From NCBI GenBank assembly GCA_031409515.1, contig JANNXJ010000053.1:1-64000 (forward strand): DNA of 64,000 nt. The letters run 5' to 3'. The stretch comes from SHZI01 sp031409515 (GTDB lineage Bacteria > Pseudomonadota > Gammaproteobacteria > Steroidobacterales > GCA-2729495). A model generated the notes under the pieces. It had not been told where the DNA came from. It did not search any database and saw only the letters and a program-made list of their open reading frames with translations. The translations under genes and the position numbers were made by a program. Below, piece after piece: positions 1 through 8,571 of this stretch. Position 1 is the first letter of the stretch. The number at the start of each line of letters is the position of its first letter.

Positions 1-123
1 GACCGGATGGTGGTGGAGTCCCAGCAGGGGCCGGTGGACGACGACCGGGAAATCTCCGTGGCGACGGACGCGCCCGCGGTCGCGTTCCGGCGCTGGCATC
101 AGGCAATGCTTAAGGCGCGCTGA
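1..123 (+). CDS. Rieske-type oxygenase alpha subunit, C-terminal end (partial)
   Basis: Only the last 40 codons are in the window; the reading frame is open from base 1 and stops with TGA at 121-123. The peptide starts DRMVVESQQG, has a run of acidic residues, then TDAPAVAFRRWHQAML. This resembles the C-terminal end of aromatic-ring-hydroxylating or demethylating Rieske oxygenases, where an ED/DxxVVExQQ segment is followed by TDxxxxxxRR and a final helix. The catalytic and Rieske domains lie outside the window, so substrate cannot be judged. The last 14 bases overlap the convergent lipoprotein gene. The family call rests on a short stretch and is moderate. Confidence 0.5.
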   Translation, partial: DRMVVESQQGPVDDDREISVATDAPAVAFRRWHQAMLKAR

Positions 124-772
124 CCTTCCGGTCGAGCACCAGGCCCATAACCAGGGCACGGCCCTGCTGCTCCAGCTGGGCGGCAGAAGCCGGGTCCGTC
201 AGCAGGCTGGCACAGCGGCTTTGGGCGACCTCAGCCACGACGGTGGCCGGCTCGTTGACCCCCGCGTAGCGCTGGCCTTCGGCGGTCATGCACTTGAGGT
301 AGGTGTTGCCCGCTGCGGGAACACTGGTGGCTGCCGGAACGCTGGCCACAGCAGGACTGGCAACCGGAGCAATGACTGCCGGAGCAACCGGCGACGCAGC
401 CACCTTGCGCTCCAAAGCCTGCACCTGCTGCTGCTGCACCTCGAGCTCAGCCCGCTGGTCCAGGGCCGCCAGATCCTTCTGCAGAATCGGCTCGGTGCTC
501 ATGAATTCGGACTTCAGCCAGGTGTTCTCGGCGGTGATGACGCTGCTTCGGGACGCCGTGCAGGCTTTCTTGGCGACCTCCGTGATCAGCGATGCAGACT
601 CACCCGTCTGCTGGTAGCGGCCTGCGGCGTCGACCACACAGCTGACGTAGTCGTCGCCCGCTTTGCCCGCAGCCGCCTTCAGGGCAGCCTTATCGGTGGC
701 GTTGGTCGTGAACTGGGCGCAGCCAGACAGCGCCACAAGTGTGCCGGCGACAACAAATACCCTGACTAGCAT
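110..772 (-). CDS. lipoprotein with a duplicated two-cysteine repeat
   Basis: 220 aa; family not recognised. The start at 772 is chosen because GGAGAACGCG precedes ATG and the protein then begins with a signal peptide ending in a lipobox (LVALSGC), predicting an outer-membrane or periplasmic lipoprotein. An upstream in-frame ATG at 826 would put charged residues before the signal. The mature protein contains two related repeats: one starting DYVSCVVDAAGRY and running to AKKACTAS, the other starting TYLKCMTAEGQRY and running to AQSRCASL. Each has two cysteines with the same spacing, suggesting one disulfide per repeat. A glutamine-rich short coiled coil and an Ala/Pro/Val linker separate them. 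No neighbour suggests a function. The 3' end overlaps the upstream oxygenase gene convergently by 14 bases. Confidence 0.75.
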   Translation of the reverse strand: MLVRVFVVAGTLVALSGCAQFTTNATDKAALKAAAGKAGDDYVSCVVDAAGRYQQTGESASLITEVAKKACTASRSSVITAENTWLKSEFMSTEPILQKDLAALDQRAELEVQQQQVQALERKVAASPVAPAVIAPVASPAVASVPAATSVPAAGNTYLKCMTAEGQRYAGVNEPATVVAEVAQSRCASLLTDPASAAQLEQQGRALVMGLVLDRKVSAP

Positions 773-824
773 CGCGTTCTCCGGCTTGGTGGGTGAATGA
801 CCGGGATAGTGTAGTCGCCCGGCC

Positions 825-855
825 AAAAAAAAAACGCCCCGCCAGAGGCGGGGCG
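825..855 (-). terminator. Rho-independent terminator of the outer-membrane barrel gene
   Basis: A perfect 9-bp stem (835-843 with 847-855) with an AGA loop is followed, on the minus strand, by ten consecutive T residues (825-834). It sits just downstream of the stop codon of the beta-barrel gene that ends at 918 and before the lipoprotein start at 772, so it ends that transcript. Confidence 0.9.
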
Positions 856-917
856 CTGATTTGGTCAGGCTTCAGACTTGCCGACCCGTTAAGTGGTCGG
901 TCTGTCGTCCTCAGGCC

Positions 918-1550
918 TTAGAGAGAGAAGCCAGCGAACGTATAGCGGACGTCCAGGTTCATCGAATTGCTGCCGGTGGAGATAATTACCGGATCGCCAA
1001 TGACAACCGTTGCACCCGTAGAGAAGTTCTTCGTCCAGTTGTAGCGGCCACCGAGGACCACGGAAATGTTCGTGGCATCGGTGTCACTTTCAGAAAAGAG
1101 GTCGCCATCAAAAGAGGCATCCGACCAATAAGCGACTGCAGAAGCCTCGACCTTGTCGGTGACGTTCGTGCGCACGCCAAAGCCAACACCGTAACCGTCC
1201 CGGTCGACACTGCCGCCGGCGTCATAGCTGGTGTCGAAGTAACCGATGTTGATGACGAGCTGGGACTTCTCATTGATCGCCGGGTGGGCGCCAACCTGAA
1301 CGCTCCAGCCGTCAAAGTCGGTGTTGTCTTCGCCGCCTAGGGAGCCGTCGATATACCCGAGCTGAGCGTGCCAGACGTCCAGGAAGCCCAGGCTGGCATC
1401 CACGGTGAAGCCGTCAGTCTGATTGTCGCCTACGCTGTCGGCCTGGTAGTAACCAACCTGGCCATAGGTCCACTCGGGCAGCTCGGCGGCGGCGGTGCCG
1501 GCAACGAGCAGTGCGGAAGCGGAAAGAAGGGCTGTCCCTAGCTTTTTCAT
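918..1550 (-). CDS. small outer-membrane beta-barrel protein
   Basis: 210 aa. The start at 1550 follows an AGGAG ribosome site (1557-1562) and gives a clean signal peptide (MKKLGTALLSASALLVAGTAAA). The mature chain is rich in alternating aromatic/polar strands such as WTYGQVGYYQADS and YNWTKNFSTGATVVIG, with acidic loops and no cysteines, typical of 8-10-stranded outer-membrane barrels of unknown ligand. It ends in RYTFAGFSL, close to but not exactly the usual terminal aromatic residue for BAM recognition. It has its own terminator (825-855) and looks monocistronic. It resembles generic porin-family proteins annotated without function. Confidence 0.75.
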   Translation of the reverse strand: MKKLGTALLSASALLVAGTAAAELPEWTYGQVGYYQADSVGDNQTDGFTVDASLGFLDVWHAQLGYIDGSLGGEDNTDFDGWSVQVGAHPAINEKSQLVINIGYFDTSYDAGGSVDRDGYGVGFGVRTNVTDKVEASAVAYWSDASFDGDLFSESDTDATNISVVLGGRYNWTKNFSTGATVVIGDPVIISTGSNSMNLDVRYTFAGFSL

Positions 1551-1723
1551 ACAAAGTCTCCTGATTGAGTTTCGAGATACGGCGCCAGAGTTCCCGTCGC
1601 CGGCGCGCAGTATAGACGCAACAGATTCGTTATGGTCAACAGATTTTCGGGTAGAAGCCCAATAAAACCGGGGTTTGGCGGGGACGGGGCTGTGGTAAAC
1701 GGGCAACAACCCAGCAGCGGCGC

Positions 1724-1755
1724 GGCCTGAAGCCCCCTCCGGGGAGCTTCAGGCC
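1724..1755 (-). terminator. strong hairpin at the end of the saccharopine-dehydrogenase-like gene
   Basis: GGCCTGAAGC (1724-1733) pairs perfectly with 1746-1755, with further CCCC/GGGG pairing inside. It spans the stop codon at 1749-1751. There is no T tract on the minus strand, so it may be an inefficient terminator or an mRNA 3'-end stabiliser. Confidence 0.4.
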
Positions 1756-2795
1756 ACCCGGCGGACCCCTGGCAGGGAGAGCACATAATCGGCCCCCATG
1801 AGCCCGGATGGGGTGTGGTAGCCCCCCGGCGGGGTGGCCCCCAGCAGGTGCTGGACGATCCCCAGAGCCCCGGTCACGGTGAGGTCGTAGCCGTTGGGCG
1901 TGTCGATCTCGACCCCGCGCTCCTCCCCCCGCCCGTTCCGGACCTCACCCCAGATCCGGGACCGGGTGCTGGCCCGCTTCGCGGCGGTCGGCCCCTGCAC
2001 CCGGGCCCCGATGCGCCGCTGGAGGTAGCGGACGACGGGCGGCCAGCCCAGCAGGGGGCGCAACCAGTTGGCCCGGCGGGCATTGGCAATGGCGGCTGGA
2101 GAGGCGGCCAGATAGGTCTCGATGTTCCCGATGCCCGTGGAAACGAACGCGGTGTAGAGGTCGCCCCAGGGGATCGTCATGGCCGTGCGCGGCTTGCCAT
2201 CGTGGCTGAAGGTGCGGGTTTTGTACGCCAGGGGCACGGCGACCAGCTGCCCGTCGCGCCGCACCCGGCCGCCCTTCGCCAGGCCCTCGACGCCAGTCTT
2301 GGTCGTGCCGGGACTGGCGCCGCCCCCGGCCTCGAAGCCCAGGATCAGTTCCGTCGCATCCGGTAGTTCCCGCTTCAGCAGGGCGGCCACGCAATCGGTA
2401 GGCACCACGTCAAAGCCCGCGCCCGGCAGCACGACGATACCCTGGGCCCTGGCCCGGGCGTCCTGGGCGTGGCAGTGGGCGAAGACCTCGATCTCGCCGG
2501 TGATGTCCAGGTAATGGGCACCCGCCGCGAGGCAGGCCTCCAGCATGGGCGCAGAAGTGGCCGAGAAGGGGCCGGCACAGTGGAGCACGAGGGAGATGTC
2601 CTTAAGCCCCGCCGCAATTTCGCCCGGCGCGTCGAGACCAAAGACCCGGACGGGCAGCCCGTGCTCCGCACCGAGGGCCCGCAGCGCCGCCGCATTGCGT
2701 CCGGCCAGGATGGGCTGCAGTCCCCGGCGTACAGCCTCGGCAACCATGAGCTGGCCGGTGTAGCCGTTGGCGCCGTAGATCAGCCAGTGGGTCAT
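1749..2795 (-). CDS. saccharopine dehydrogenase-like NAD(P) oxidoreductase (trans-acting enoyl reductase type)
   Basis: 348 aa. The N-terminus MTHWLIYGANGYTGQLM carries the Rossmann motif GANGYTG seen in the saccharopine dehydrogenase/trans-acting enoyl reductase family. A downstream segment (HCAGPF, then GAHYLDITGE) matches the conserved AGP(F/Y) and HYxDxxGE motifs of that family. The protein is soluble and probably NAD(P)-dependent; substrate is unknown, since family members include lysine-pathway dehydrogenases and lipid enoyl reductases. The start at 2795 places the Rossmann fold at the very N-terminus; longer frames to 2834 or 2888 are possible, but would run into the divergent DUF1289 gene. 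No clear Shine-Dalgarno is visible. It overlaps the hairpin at its 3' end. Confidence 0.75.
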   Translation of the reverse strand: MTHWLIYGANGYTGQLMVAEAVRRGLQPILAGRNAAALRALGAEHGLPVRVFGLDAPGEIAAGLKDISLVLHCAGPFSATSAPMLEACLAAGAHYLDITGEIEVFAHCHAQDARARAQGIVVLPGAGFDVVPTDCVAALLKRELPDATELILGFEAGGGASPGTTKTGVEGLAKGGRVRRDGQLVAVPLAYKTRTFSHDGKPRTAMTIPWGDLYTAFVSTGIGNIETYLAASPAAIANARRANWLRPLLGWPPVVRYLQRRIGARVQGPTAAKRASTRSRIWGEVRNGRGEERGVEIDTPNGYDLTVTGALGIVQHLLGATPPGGYHTPSGLMGADYVLSLPGVRRVA

Positions 2796-2832
2796 AATTG
2801 AACTGTACAGCGAATGTCGGCGAAGGGACCCC

Positions 2833-3051
2833 ATGACTATTGATGCCAATGAACACACCGCCCCCGTCTCAAGCCCCTGCGTGGGCATCTGCTGTATCGG
2901 CTATGACGGGCTGTGTTTTGGCTGCTACCGGAACCGTGCCGAGTTGTCCGCCTGGGGCACGGCCAGCGAGGCTGAGAAGCGGGAAATACTCGTTCGCTGC
3001 CGGGAGCGACTCCAGCAGCAGGCTCTGGCACCGGGAGACCCATTCACGTGA
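2833..3051 (+). CDS. DUF1289 small cysteine-rich protein
   Basis: 72 aa. It matches DUF1289 by SSPCVGICCIGYDGLCFGC, i.e. the family pattern PCxxxCxxxxxxxCxGC, followed by the usual helix starting with a W. The four or five cysteines may bind metal; function is not established. The stop codon overlaps the GTG start of malate synthase G (GTGA, 3048-3051), so the two genes are probably translationally coupled. The divergent neighbour on the left starts 38 bases away, so promoters for both lie in 2796-2832. Confidence 0.85.
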   Translation: MTIDANEHTAPVSSPCVGICCIGYDGLCFGCYRNRAELSAWGTASEAEKREILVRCRERLQQQALAPGDPFT

Positions 3052-5231
3052 CCGACCGGATTGAGCGCAGCGGGCTGGCCATCGCAACCGAGTTGTACAA
3101 CCTGATCGGCGACGAGGTTATCCCGGGCACCGGGCTCACCGCCGATGCCTTCTGGTCCGCCTTCGCCCGCATCGTCACCGACCTCACCCCCCGGAACCGG
3201 GCCCTGCTGGCCCGGCGGGATGAGTTGCAGGCGAAGATCGACGACTGGCACCGGGCCAATCCCCAGGCACCGACAGCCCGGTACAAGAACTTTCTTCAGG
3301 ACATCGGCTACCTGCTTCCCGAAGGCCCGGCGTTCAGCGTGACCACCGCCAATGTGGACGACGAAATCGCGATCCTCGCCGGTCCGCAGCTCGTGGTGCC
3401 GCTCAAGAACGCCCGCTACGCACTCAATGCAGCCAACGCGCGCTGGGGCTCTCTCTACGACGCGCTCTACGGCACCGACGCGATCACTGAGGATGGTGGT
3501 GCTGAACGGGGCAAGGCCTATAACCCGGTCCGGGGCAACAGGGTCATCGCCTACGGGCGGGACTTTCTCGATGCCACATTCCCGCTTGTGACCGGCTCCC
3601 ACCGGGACGCGATCCGCTACGCCGTGAGTAACGGCGCCCTGACCATCACGCTCTCCGGCAACCGCCACAGCACGCTGAAAGATCCCGCGCTCTTCGTCGG
3701 CTACGCCGGCAGTCCCGACGATCCGCAGGTTCTCCTGCTCCGCCAGCACGGCCTGCACGTGGAAATCCAGATCGATGCGGAGCACCCCATCGGCCGGGAC
3801 GACCCGGCCCACGTCAGGGACCTGTGCCTGGAAGCTGCGCTGACCACGATCCAGGACTGCGAAGATTCCGTCGCCGCTGTCGATGGCGCCGACAAGGTGG
3901 AGATTTACCGGAACTGGCTGGGGCTTATGCGGGGCACCCTGCAGTGCGAGCTGCCCAAGGGTGGCAAGACCATCACGCGGCGTCTGGACCCGGACCGGGT
4001 GTATACGGCGGCGACGGGTGGCGAGCTGCGCCTGCCAGGCCGCTCGCTGCTGCTGATCCGGAACGTCGGCCACCTCATGACGAACCCCGCCATCCGGTTC
4101 AACGGCGTAGATGTTTTCGAAGGCCTGATGGATGCCGCCATCACGGCGCTCATTGCGAAGCACGACCTCCTGGGCCGCGCCGCGCTGGGGCAAGGCGGCT
4201 TGCGCAACTCCCGCACCGGTTCGATCTATATCGTCAAACCCAAGATGCACGGCCCGGACGAGGTCGCTTTCGCGGTGGAGCTGTTCGCCCGGGTGGAAGA
4301 GGCTGTCGGGCTGCCGCACAACACACTCAAGATCGGCATCATGGACGAGGAGCGCCGCACCTCCGTCAACCTGCTGGAATGCATTCGCGCTGCCAGGGAG
4401 CGGGTCATCTTCATCAACACCGGCTTCCTCGACCGCACCGGTGACGAGATGCACACCTCCATGGAGGCAGGGGCGATGGTGCGCAAGGAAGACATGAAGT
4501 CCAGCGCCTGGATCAGCGCCTACGAGAACAACAACGTGGACGTGGGCCTGCTCTGCGGCCTGCCCGGCCACGCCCAGATCGGCAAGGGCATGTGGGCCAA
4601 GCCGGACCTGATGGCGGAGATGCTCCGCACGAAGATCGGCCACCTGGAAGCGGGCGCCAGCTGCGCCTGGGTGCCCTCCCCCACGGGCGCCGTGCTCCAC
4701 GCCATTCACTATCACCAGATCAACGTCGCCCAACGGCAGGCCGCCCTGCGCTCGCGGCCCCGGGCGTCGCTGGACGACATGCTCACAATCCCGCTGGCCG
4801 CGGATACCCGCTGGAGCGCCGACGAACTGCGTGCCGAACTGGAGAACAACTGCCAGGGAATTCTGGGCTACGTGGTCCGTTGGGTGGATCAGGGCGTGGG
4901 CTGCTCCAAGGTGCCGGACATCCATAACGTGGGCCTGATGGAAGACCGGGCCACGCTGCGCATTTCCAGCCAGCACGTGGCGAACTGGCTGCGGCATGGC
5001 GTCGTCACCCGACAGCAGGTACTGGAGGTCATGCACCGCATGGCGGCGGTGGTGGATCGGCAGAACGCCGACGATCCCCTCTATCGGCCGATGGCTGCGA
5101 ATCCGGCGGGCAGTCTGGCCTTCAAGGCCGCCTGTGCGCTGGTGTTTGAAGGGCTGGCCCAGCCCAACGGCTATACGGAGCCGCTGCTGCACGCGGCGCG
5201 CATTGCCCTGAAGACGCGGAAAACTCAGTAG
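3048..5231 (+). CDS. glcB: malate synthase G
   Basis: 727 aa, the expected length of the monomeric G isoform. It condenses glyoxylate and acetyl-CoA to malate (glyoxylate bypass or glycolate use) in the cytosol. Family marks visible: an opening IATELYNLIGDEVIPGTG, the active-site stretch TIQDCEDSVAAVDGADK (normally MDxEDSVAAVD), GIMDEERRTSVNLLECI with the catalytic Glu/Arg region, and FINTGFLDRTGDEMHTSM. Start is GTG overlapping the stop of the DUF1289 gene by four bases. No isocitrate lyase or glc operon genes lie next to it, so it is isolated from its usual partners. Identification is secure. Confidence 0.96.
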   Translation: MTDRIERSGLAIATELYNLIGDEVIPGTGLTADAFWSAFARIVTDLTPRNRALLARRDELQAKIDDWHRANPQAPTARYKNFLQDIGYLLPEGPAFSVTTANVDDEIAILAGPQLVVPLKNARYALNAANARWGSLYDALYGTDAITEDGGAERGKAYNPVRGNRVIAYGRDFLDATFPLVTGSHRDAIRYAVSNGALTITLSGNRHSTLKDPALFVGYAGSPDDPQVLLLRQHGLHVEIQIDAEHPIGRDDPAHVRDLCLEAALTTIQDCEDSVAAVDGADKVEIYRNWLGLMRGTLQCELPKGGKTITRRLDPDRVYTAATGGELRLPGRSLLLIRNVGHLMTNPAIRFNGVDVFEGLMDAAITALIAKHDLLGRAALGQGGLRNSRTGSIYIVKPKMHGPDEVAFAVELFARVEEAVGLPHNTLKIGIMDEERRTSVNLLECIRAARERVIFINTGFLDRTGDEMHTSMEAGAMVRKEDMKSSAWISAYENNNVDVGLLCGLPGHAQIGKGMWAKPDLMAEMLRTKIGHLEAGASCAWVPSPTGAVLHAIHYHQINVAQRQAALRSRPRASLDDMLTIPLAADTRWSADELRAELENNCQGILGYVVRWVDQGVGCSKVPDIHNVGLMEDRATLRISSQHVANWLRHGVVTRQQVLEVMHRMAAVVDRQNADDPLYRPMAANPAGSLAFKAACALVFEGLAQPNGYTEPLLHAARIALKTRKTQ

Positions 5232-5259
5232 TAGTTCGGGGCGACTTTCTGGCGGGGGG

Positions 5260-5712
5260 TCAGGTCTGCCGCCAGGGCAAGCCGCGGGCTTTCCAGCCAG
5301 CCACCGTATTGCGATGACCGTGAGCGTCCAGCTCGCCTTCAAATCCTTCGCTGATGTTGTAGCAGGCCCGGAAGCCCTCAGCAGTGAGTTCGCCGGCGGC
5401 CATGCGTGAACGGCCCGCCGTCCTGCAGAGGAACAGGATCGGCGTATCGGGTCCGGCGGAGCGCTCCGCGAGCAGCCGCTTGAGCTCGGCCATGAATTGT
5501 GGATTCCGGCCCTGCTGAGTCATCCATTCGACGAACACCGGCTCGCGGGACACCGCAGACAGATCCGGGCCTCCGGTCAGTGCAAGCTCGATACGAGTGC
5601 GCACGTCCACAAGAATCGCCGCCGGATCCGCCTTCAGGCGCTCCCAGGCATCCACCGGGTTCAGGTCACCAGCGCAGGGACCCGGGCTCATTGACGCAGG
5701 TGCTGAAGGCAT
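5260..5712 (-). CDS. rhodanese-domain sulfurtransferase
   Basis: 150 aa. The start at 5712 is chosen over 5754 because AAGGAGAGG lies seven bases upstream. A single rhodanese fold is visible: AILVDVRTRIELALTG near residue 32 and the active-site loop CRTAGRSRMAA with the catalytic cysteine at about residue 96. The end GWKARGLPWRQT matches the C-terminus of the proteobacterial single-domain family that resembles PspE/GlpE-like proteins. It probably transfers sulfane sulfur to an unknown acceptor; no signal peptide is seen, so it is cytosolic. It is convergent with glcB and divergent from the diguanylate cyclase gene. Confidence 0.85.
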   Translation of the reverse strand: MPSAPASMSPGPCAGDLNPVDAWERLKADPAAILVDVRTRIELALTGGPDLSAVSREPVFVEWMTQQGRNPQFMAELKRLLAERSAGPDTPILFLCRTAGRSRMAAGELTAEGFRACYNISEGFEGELDAHGHRNTVAGWKARGLPWRQT

Positions 5713-5803
5713 GCGGGCCTCTCCTTGAAAGTTTGAACCAGTTCCGAAATGCATTATGCAAGGAACCCTAAGCTAGGGAGGTGCGTAGGAACGAACTCTC
5801 CGG

Positions 5804-6778
5804 ATGATTGAACCACCCATCCCGTTTGACGAAACCTGCAGGCTCCAGTCCCTGCACTCGATGCGCATTCTGGACACCGAGCCGGAAGAACGTTTCGACC
5901 GGATTACCCGCCTGGCAAAGCGCGTCTTTGGCGTACCGATTGCTTTGGTCTCGCTGGTTGATGGGCATCGTCAGTGGTTCAAGTCGCGACAGGGGCTGGA
6001 CGTCAGGGAGACCCCGAGGGAAATCTCATTCTGCGGTCATGCCATAGCCCAAGGTGAACTGCTTGTCGTGGAAAACGCGGCAGTGGATCCACGCTTTCGT
6101 GACAACCCGCTCGTCAAAGGCGCACCCCGCATTCGATTCTACGCGGGCTGCCCAGTCAGGGCCCCCAATGGTAGCGCCCTGGGGACACTCTGCGTCATCG
6201 ACACGTCTCCCCGGGAATTTCCCGAGGAGGACCGCACATTGCTGCGCGAACTCAGCAGCATGATCGAGGACGAGCTCTTCTCGCTAACCAAGGCCTCCAC
6301 GGACGATCTTACCGGGCTCTCCAATCGACGCGGCTTCCGAACTATTGCGACCCATGTGCTGTCGGTTTGCAAGCGGTCGGCCAGCCCGGCTGTCGCGGTA
6401 CTCATGGATCTGGACGGGTTCAAGCAGATCAACGATACATATGGTCACCCAGAAGGCGACCGCGTCCTGAAGGACTTCGCCGCCACCCTGCTCAAGACCT
6501 TCAGAGACTCCGATGTCGTGGCACGTCTCGGAGGCGATGAGTTTTGCGTACTGCTCACGGGCCCGGAACATACCGATATCACCCGGGCCCTACTGCGCTT
6601 CCAGGAAGGCCTTGACGCGCGTCATGCACCCGGGAAGCCACCGATTCTCTTCAGCGCCGGTATGGCTCACTACGATCCCGAGAAGCATGCCGACGTGGAT
6701 GCGCTGCTTGTGGCAGTGGACGAGCAGATGTACGAGCGGAAGCGGGAGAGAAAACTCCGGAGTCAGGCCGCCTCTTGA
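5804..6778 (+). CDS. GAF-GGDEF diguanylate cyclase
   Basis: 324 aa, cytosolic. A GAF domain (about residues 20-155, with FGVPIALVSLVD and SFCGHAI typical of the short GAF-GGDEF group) precedes a GGDEF domain (about 165-320). The catalytic motif GGDEF is intact at 243-247. RDSD at 234-237 sits exactly five residues upstream and forms a consensus I-site, so product inhibition by c-di-GMP is expected. No EAL domain is present. The enzyme should make c-di-GMP from GTP in response to a small ligand or redox signal sensed by GAF. The last 16 bases overlap the convergent ceramidase-family gene. Confidence 0.92.
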   Translation: MIEPPIPFDETCRLQSLHSMRILDTEPEERFDRITRLAKRVFGVPIALVSLVDGHRQWFKSRQGLDVRETPREISFCGHAIAQGELLVVENAAVDPRFRDNPLVKGAPRIRFYAGCPVRAPNGSALGTLCVIDTSPREFPEEDRTLLRELSSMIEDELFSLTKASTDDLTGLSNRRGFRTIATHVLSVCKRSASPAVAVLMDLDGFKQINDTYGHPEGDRVLKDFAATLLKTFRDSDVVARLGGDEFCVLLTGPEHTDITRALLRFQEGLDARHAPGKPPILFSAGMAHYDPEKHADVDALLVAVDEQMYERKRERKLRSQAAS

Positions 6779-7533
6779 CGGGGCAACCGGTGCATGGCCC
6801 GCAGCGCCCAGAACACCGCGAGCGCCCCGAGCACGTGCTTGAGGCTGTGGCCGCTGATGAAGCCATTCGCGGCATAAATGCCAGCGTCGAAATACTCCGC
6901 CAGTTTGGCCAGTAGGTAGGCGCCCAGTGTTGCCCACAGCAAGGACGCCCGCAGGCCGCCGCCCTTCCCCGTGATGAGCAACAGAGGGGTCAGCACCATG
7001 GGCAGGAACTGCACCAGGCCATAGGCCCGCAGATCGCCCCGGCCCTGCAGTTCCGTCCAGTCCCAGTAAAGAACGGAAGCGACGCCCACAAAAACCAGTG
7101 GCCAGAGGAGACGGCGGCCGAGGCGCGTGGACACCCGGTCCTCAATCACGATCGAGAACAGTCCCATGAAGGCGATGGTCATGGGGATGCGGTCCCAGGT
7201 CAGCGTGTCGCTGGTCGGCGCGTAGTGGTAGTAGGCGGAGCCGACCCCGACCAGGAACACCCCGAGGCAGAACACCAGGTAAGAAGCCGGCGCCAGCTGG
7301 GGCTGCAGCCTCGGCAAGGTCCACAAGCCGAAGGCGCCTGCCAGCAGAAAGGGAATGTTGGAGGCGACGTTCCAGAAATTGGGAATGTTGAAGAGGAATC
7401 TGCTATCGGCGAACGCGTGATAGGCCGGATCCTGAGGAATGGGTGGCAGCGCGACAACGATAGCTATTGCACTTACCGTTAGCGCAACTACAGACCAGGC
7501 GGGCAGGTGCCGTCTGAGGGTTACGTCCGGCAC
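6763..7533 (-). CDS. ceramidase-family (CREST) integral membrane hydrolase
   Basis: 256 aa with about seven membrane segments. Motifs fit the alkaline ceramidase/CREST superfamily: GVGSAYYHYAPTSDTLTWD (Ser and His of the first catalytic block plus the Asp) and a late HSLKHVLGALAVFW block carrying two further His residues. Members are zinc-dependent amide hydrolases; the bacterial ones are mostly uncharacterised. The start is a GTG at 7533, only five bases downstream of the aldo/keto reductase stop, which makes a two-gene operon likely; the upstream part of the same open frame has coding potential only in the reductase frame. No better ATG is present. The exact start is uncertain. Confidence 0.75.
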   Translation of the reverse strand: MPDVTLRRHLPAWSVVALTVSAIAIVVALPPIPQDPAYHAFADSRFLFNIPNFWNVASNIPFLLAGAFGLWTLPRLQPQLAPASYLVFCLGVFLVGVGSAYYHYAPTSDTLTWDRIPMTIAFMGLFSIVIEDRVSTRLGRRLLWPLVFVGVASVLYWDWTELQGRGDLRAYGLVQFLPMVLTPLLLITGKGGGLRASLLWATLGAYLLAKLAEYFDAGIYAANGFISGHSLKHVLGALAVFWALRAMHRLPRQEAA

Positions 7534-7538
7534 GACGG

Positions 7539-8516
7539 CTACCGGCCGGGCGCCGGAAAGCCGGTGCCGGGTGGGGGCGAGATCTTGTCGATCTCCGCCA
7601 GCTCTTCGGCAGAGCCGCGCCAGGCCGCCGCCGCAACGTTCTGCTCCAGTTGCTGAACCGTCGTGACGCCGGCAATGACACTGGACACCCAGGGCTTGCC
7701 AGCGAGCCAGCCCATGCCCAGCTCCAGCATGCTGTGGCCATACCGGTCGCTCAGAGCGAACAGCCGGGCCACCTGTGCGAGCTTGTCCGGCGACGCAAAG
7801 GCTGACGCTGCCCACGCACCCCACTTGAGCAGGCGCGAATCCGCGGGGAAGTCCTTGCCAGGCAGATACTTTCCGGACAACAGGCCGCTCTCCAGGGGAA
7901 AGTAGGGCAGGATGCCCAGGCCAAAATGGCTGACAGCTGGCACTACTTCCCGCTCCAGATCCCGGCTGAGCACGCTGTAGCGGTTCTGCGCCGAGACGAA
8001 CGCGCTGAGGCGCTGGTCCCGGGACGTCCACGCGGCATCCGCGATCTGCCAGGCGGCGTAGTTGGAGCACCCGACATAGCGCACCTTGCCCTGGCGAACG
8101 AGATCATCCAGAGCCCGCAGCGTCTCTTCTATTGGCACGGCGGTGTCGGCCCGATGCATCTGGTAGAGATCGATGTACTCACTGCCGAGCCGCCGCAGGC
8201 TGCCCTCCACCGCCCGGATGATCCAGCGCCGGGAACCGCCCTGCATCCAGGCGTGCTCCGTGGACATTGGGCCGGCAAATTTCGTGGCAATAATGAAATC
8301 AGCACGGCGCGCGCCCAGTGCTTTACCCAGATACTCCTCGGCCGTCCCCCGGTTGCCGTAGACGTCTGCCGTGTCGAAAAAGTTGACGCCCAGCTGGATC
8401 GCGCGGTTGACGATGGCCGTCGCCTGGGCCTGATCGTTCATCAGGCCAAAGTTCATGCAGCCGAGGCCCACCAGGGAGACCTGCAGGCCTGACTTGCCGA
8501 GCGCTCGCGTTTCCAT
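7539..8516 (-). CDS. aldo/keto reductase
   Basis: 325 aa, cytosolic NADPH-dependent carbonyl reductase of the AKR superfamily (general stress/YajO-YghZ-like group). Catalytic tetrad residues are visible: Asp and Tyr in FFDTADVYG, Lys in IIATKFAG, His in DLYQMHRAD. The TIM-barrel N-terminus METRALGKSGLQVSLVGLG is characteristic and fixes the start at 8516. Substrate cannot be predicted. The downstream ceramidase-like gene begins five bases after the stop, so the two are probably cotranscribed. Confidence 0.9.
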   Translation of the reverse strand: METRALGKSGLQVSLVGLGCMNFGLMNDQAQATAIVNRAIQLGVNFFDTADVYGNRGTAEEYLGKALGARRADFIIATKFAGPMSTEHAWMQGGSRRWIIRAVEGSLRRLGSEYIDLYQMHRADTAVPIEETLRALDDLVRQGKVRYVGCSNYAAWQIADAAWTSRDQRLSAFVSAQNRYSVLSRDLEREVVPAVSHFGLGILPYFPLESGLLSGKYLPGKDFPADSRLLKWGAWAASAFASPDKLAQVARLFALSDRYGHSMLELGMGWLAGKPWVSSVIAGVTTVQQLEQNVAAAAWRGSAEELAEIDKISPPPGTGFPAPGR

Positions 8517-8571
8517 GGTCCGGGTTCTTTGCCTGGTTAATCTAATGTAGCAGCCGGAGCGATCCTGTATC

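Noticed and set aside
2925..5342. Long open frame (805 codons) on the strand opposite malate synthase G
   Set aside because: It is a shadow of a GC-rich, highly conserved gene; it has no ribosome site or family motif, and the composition is typical of an antisense frame.
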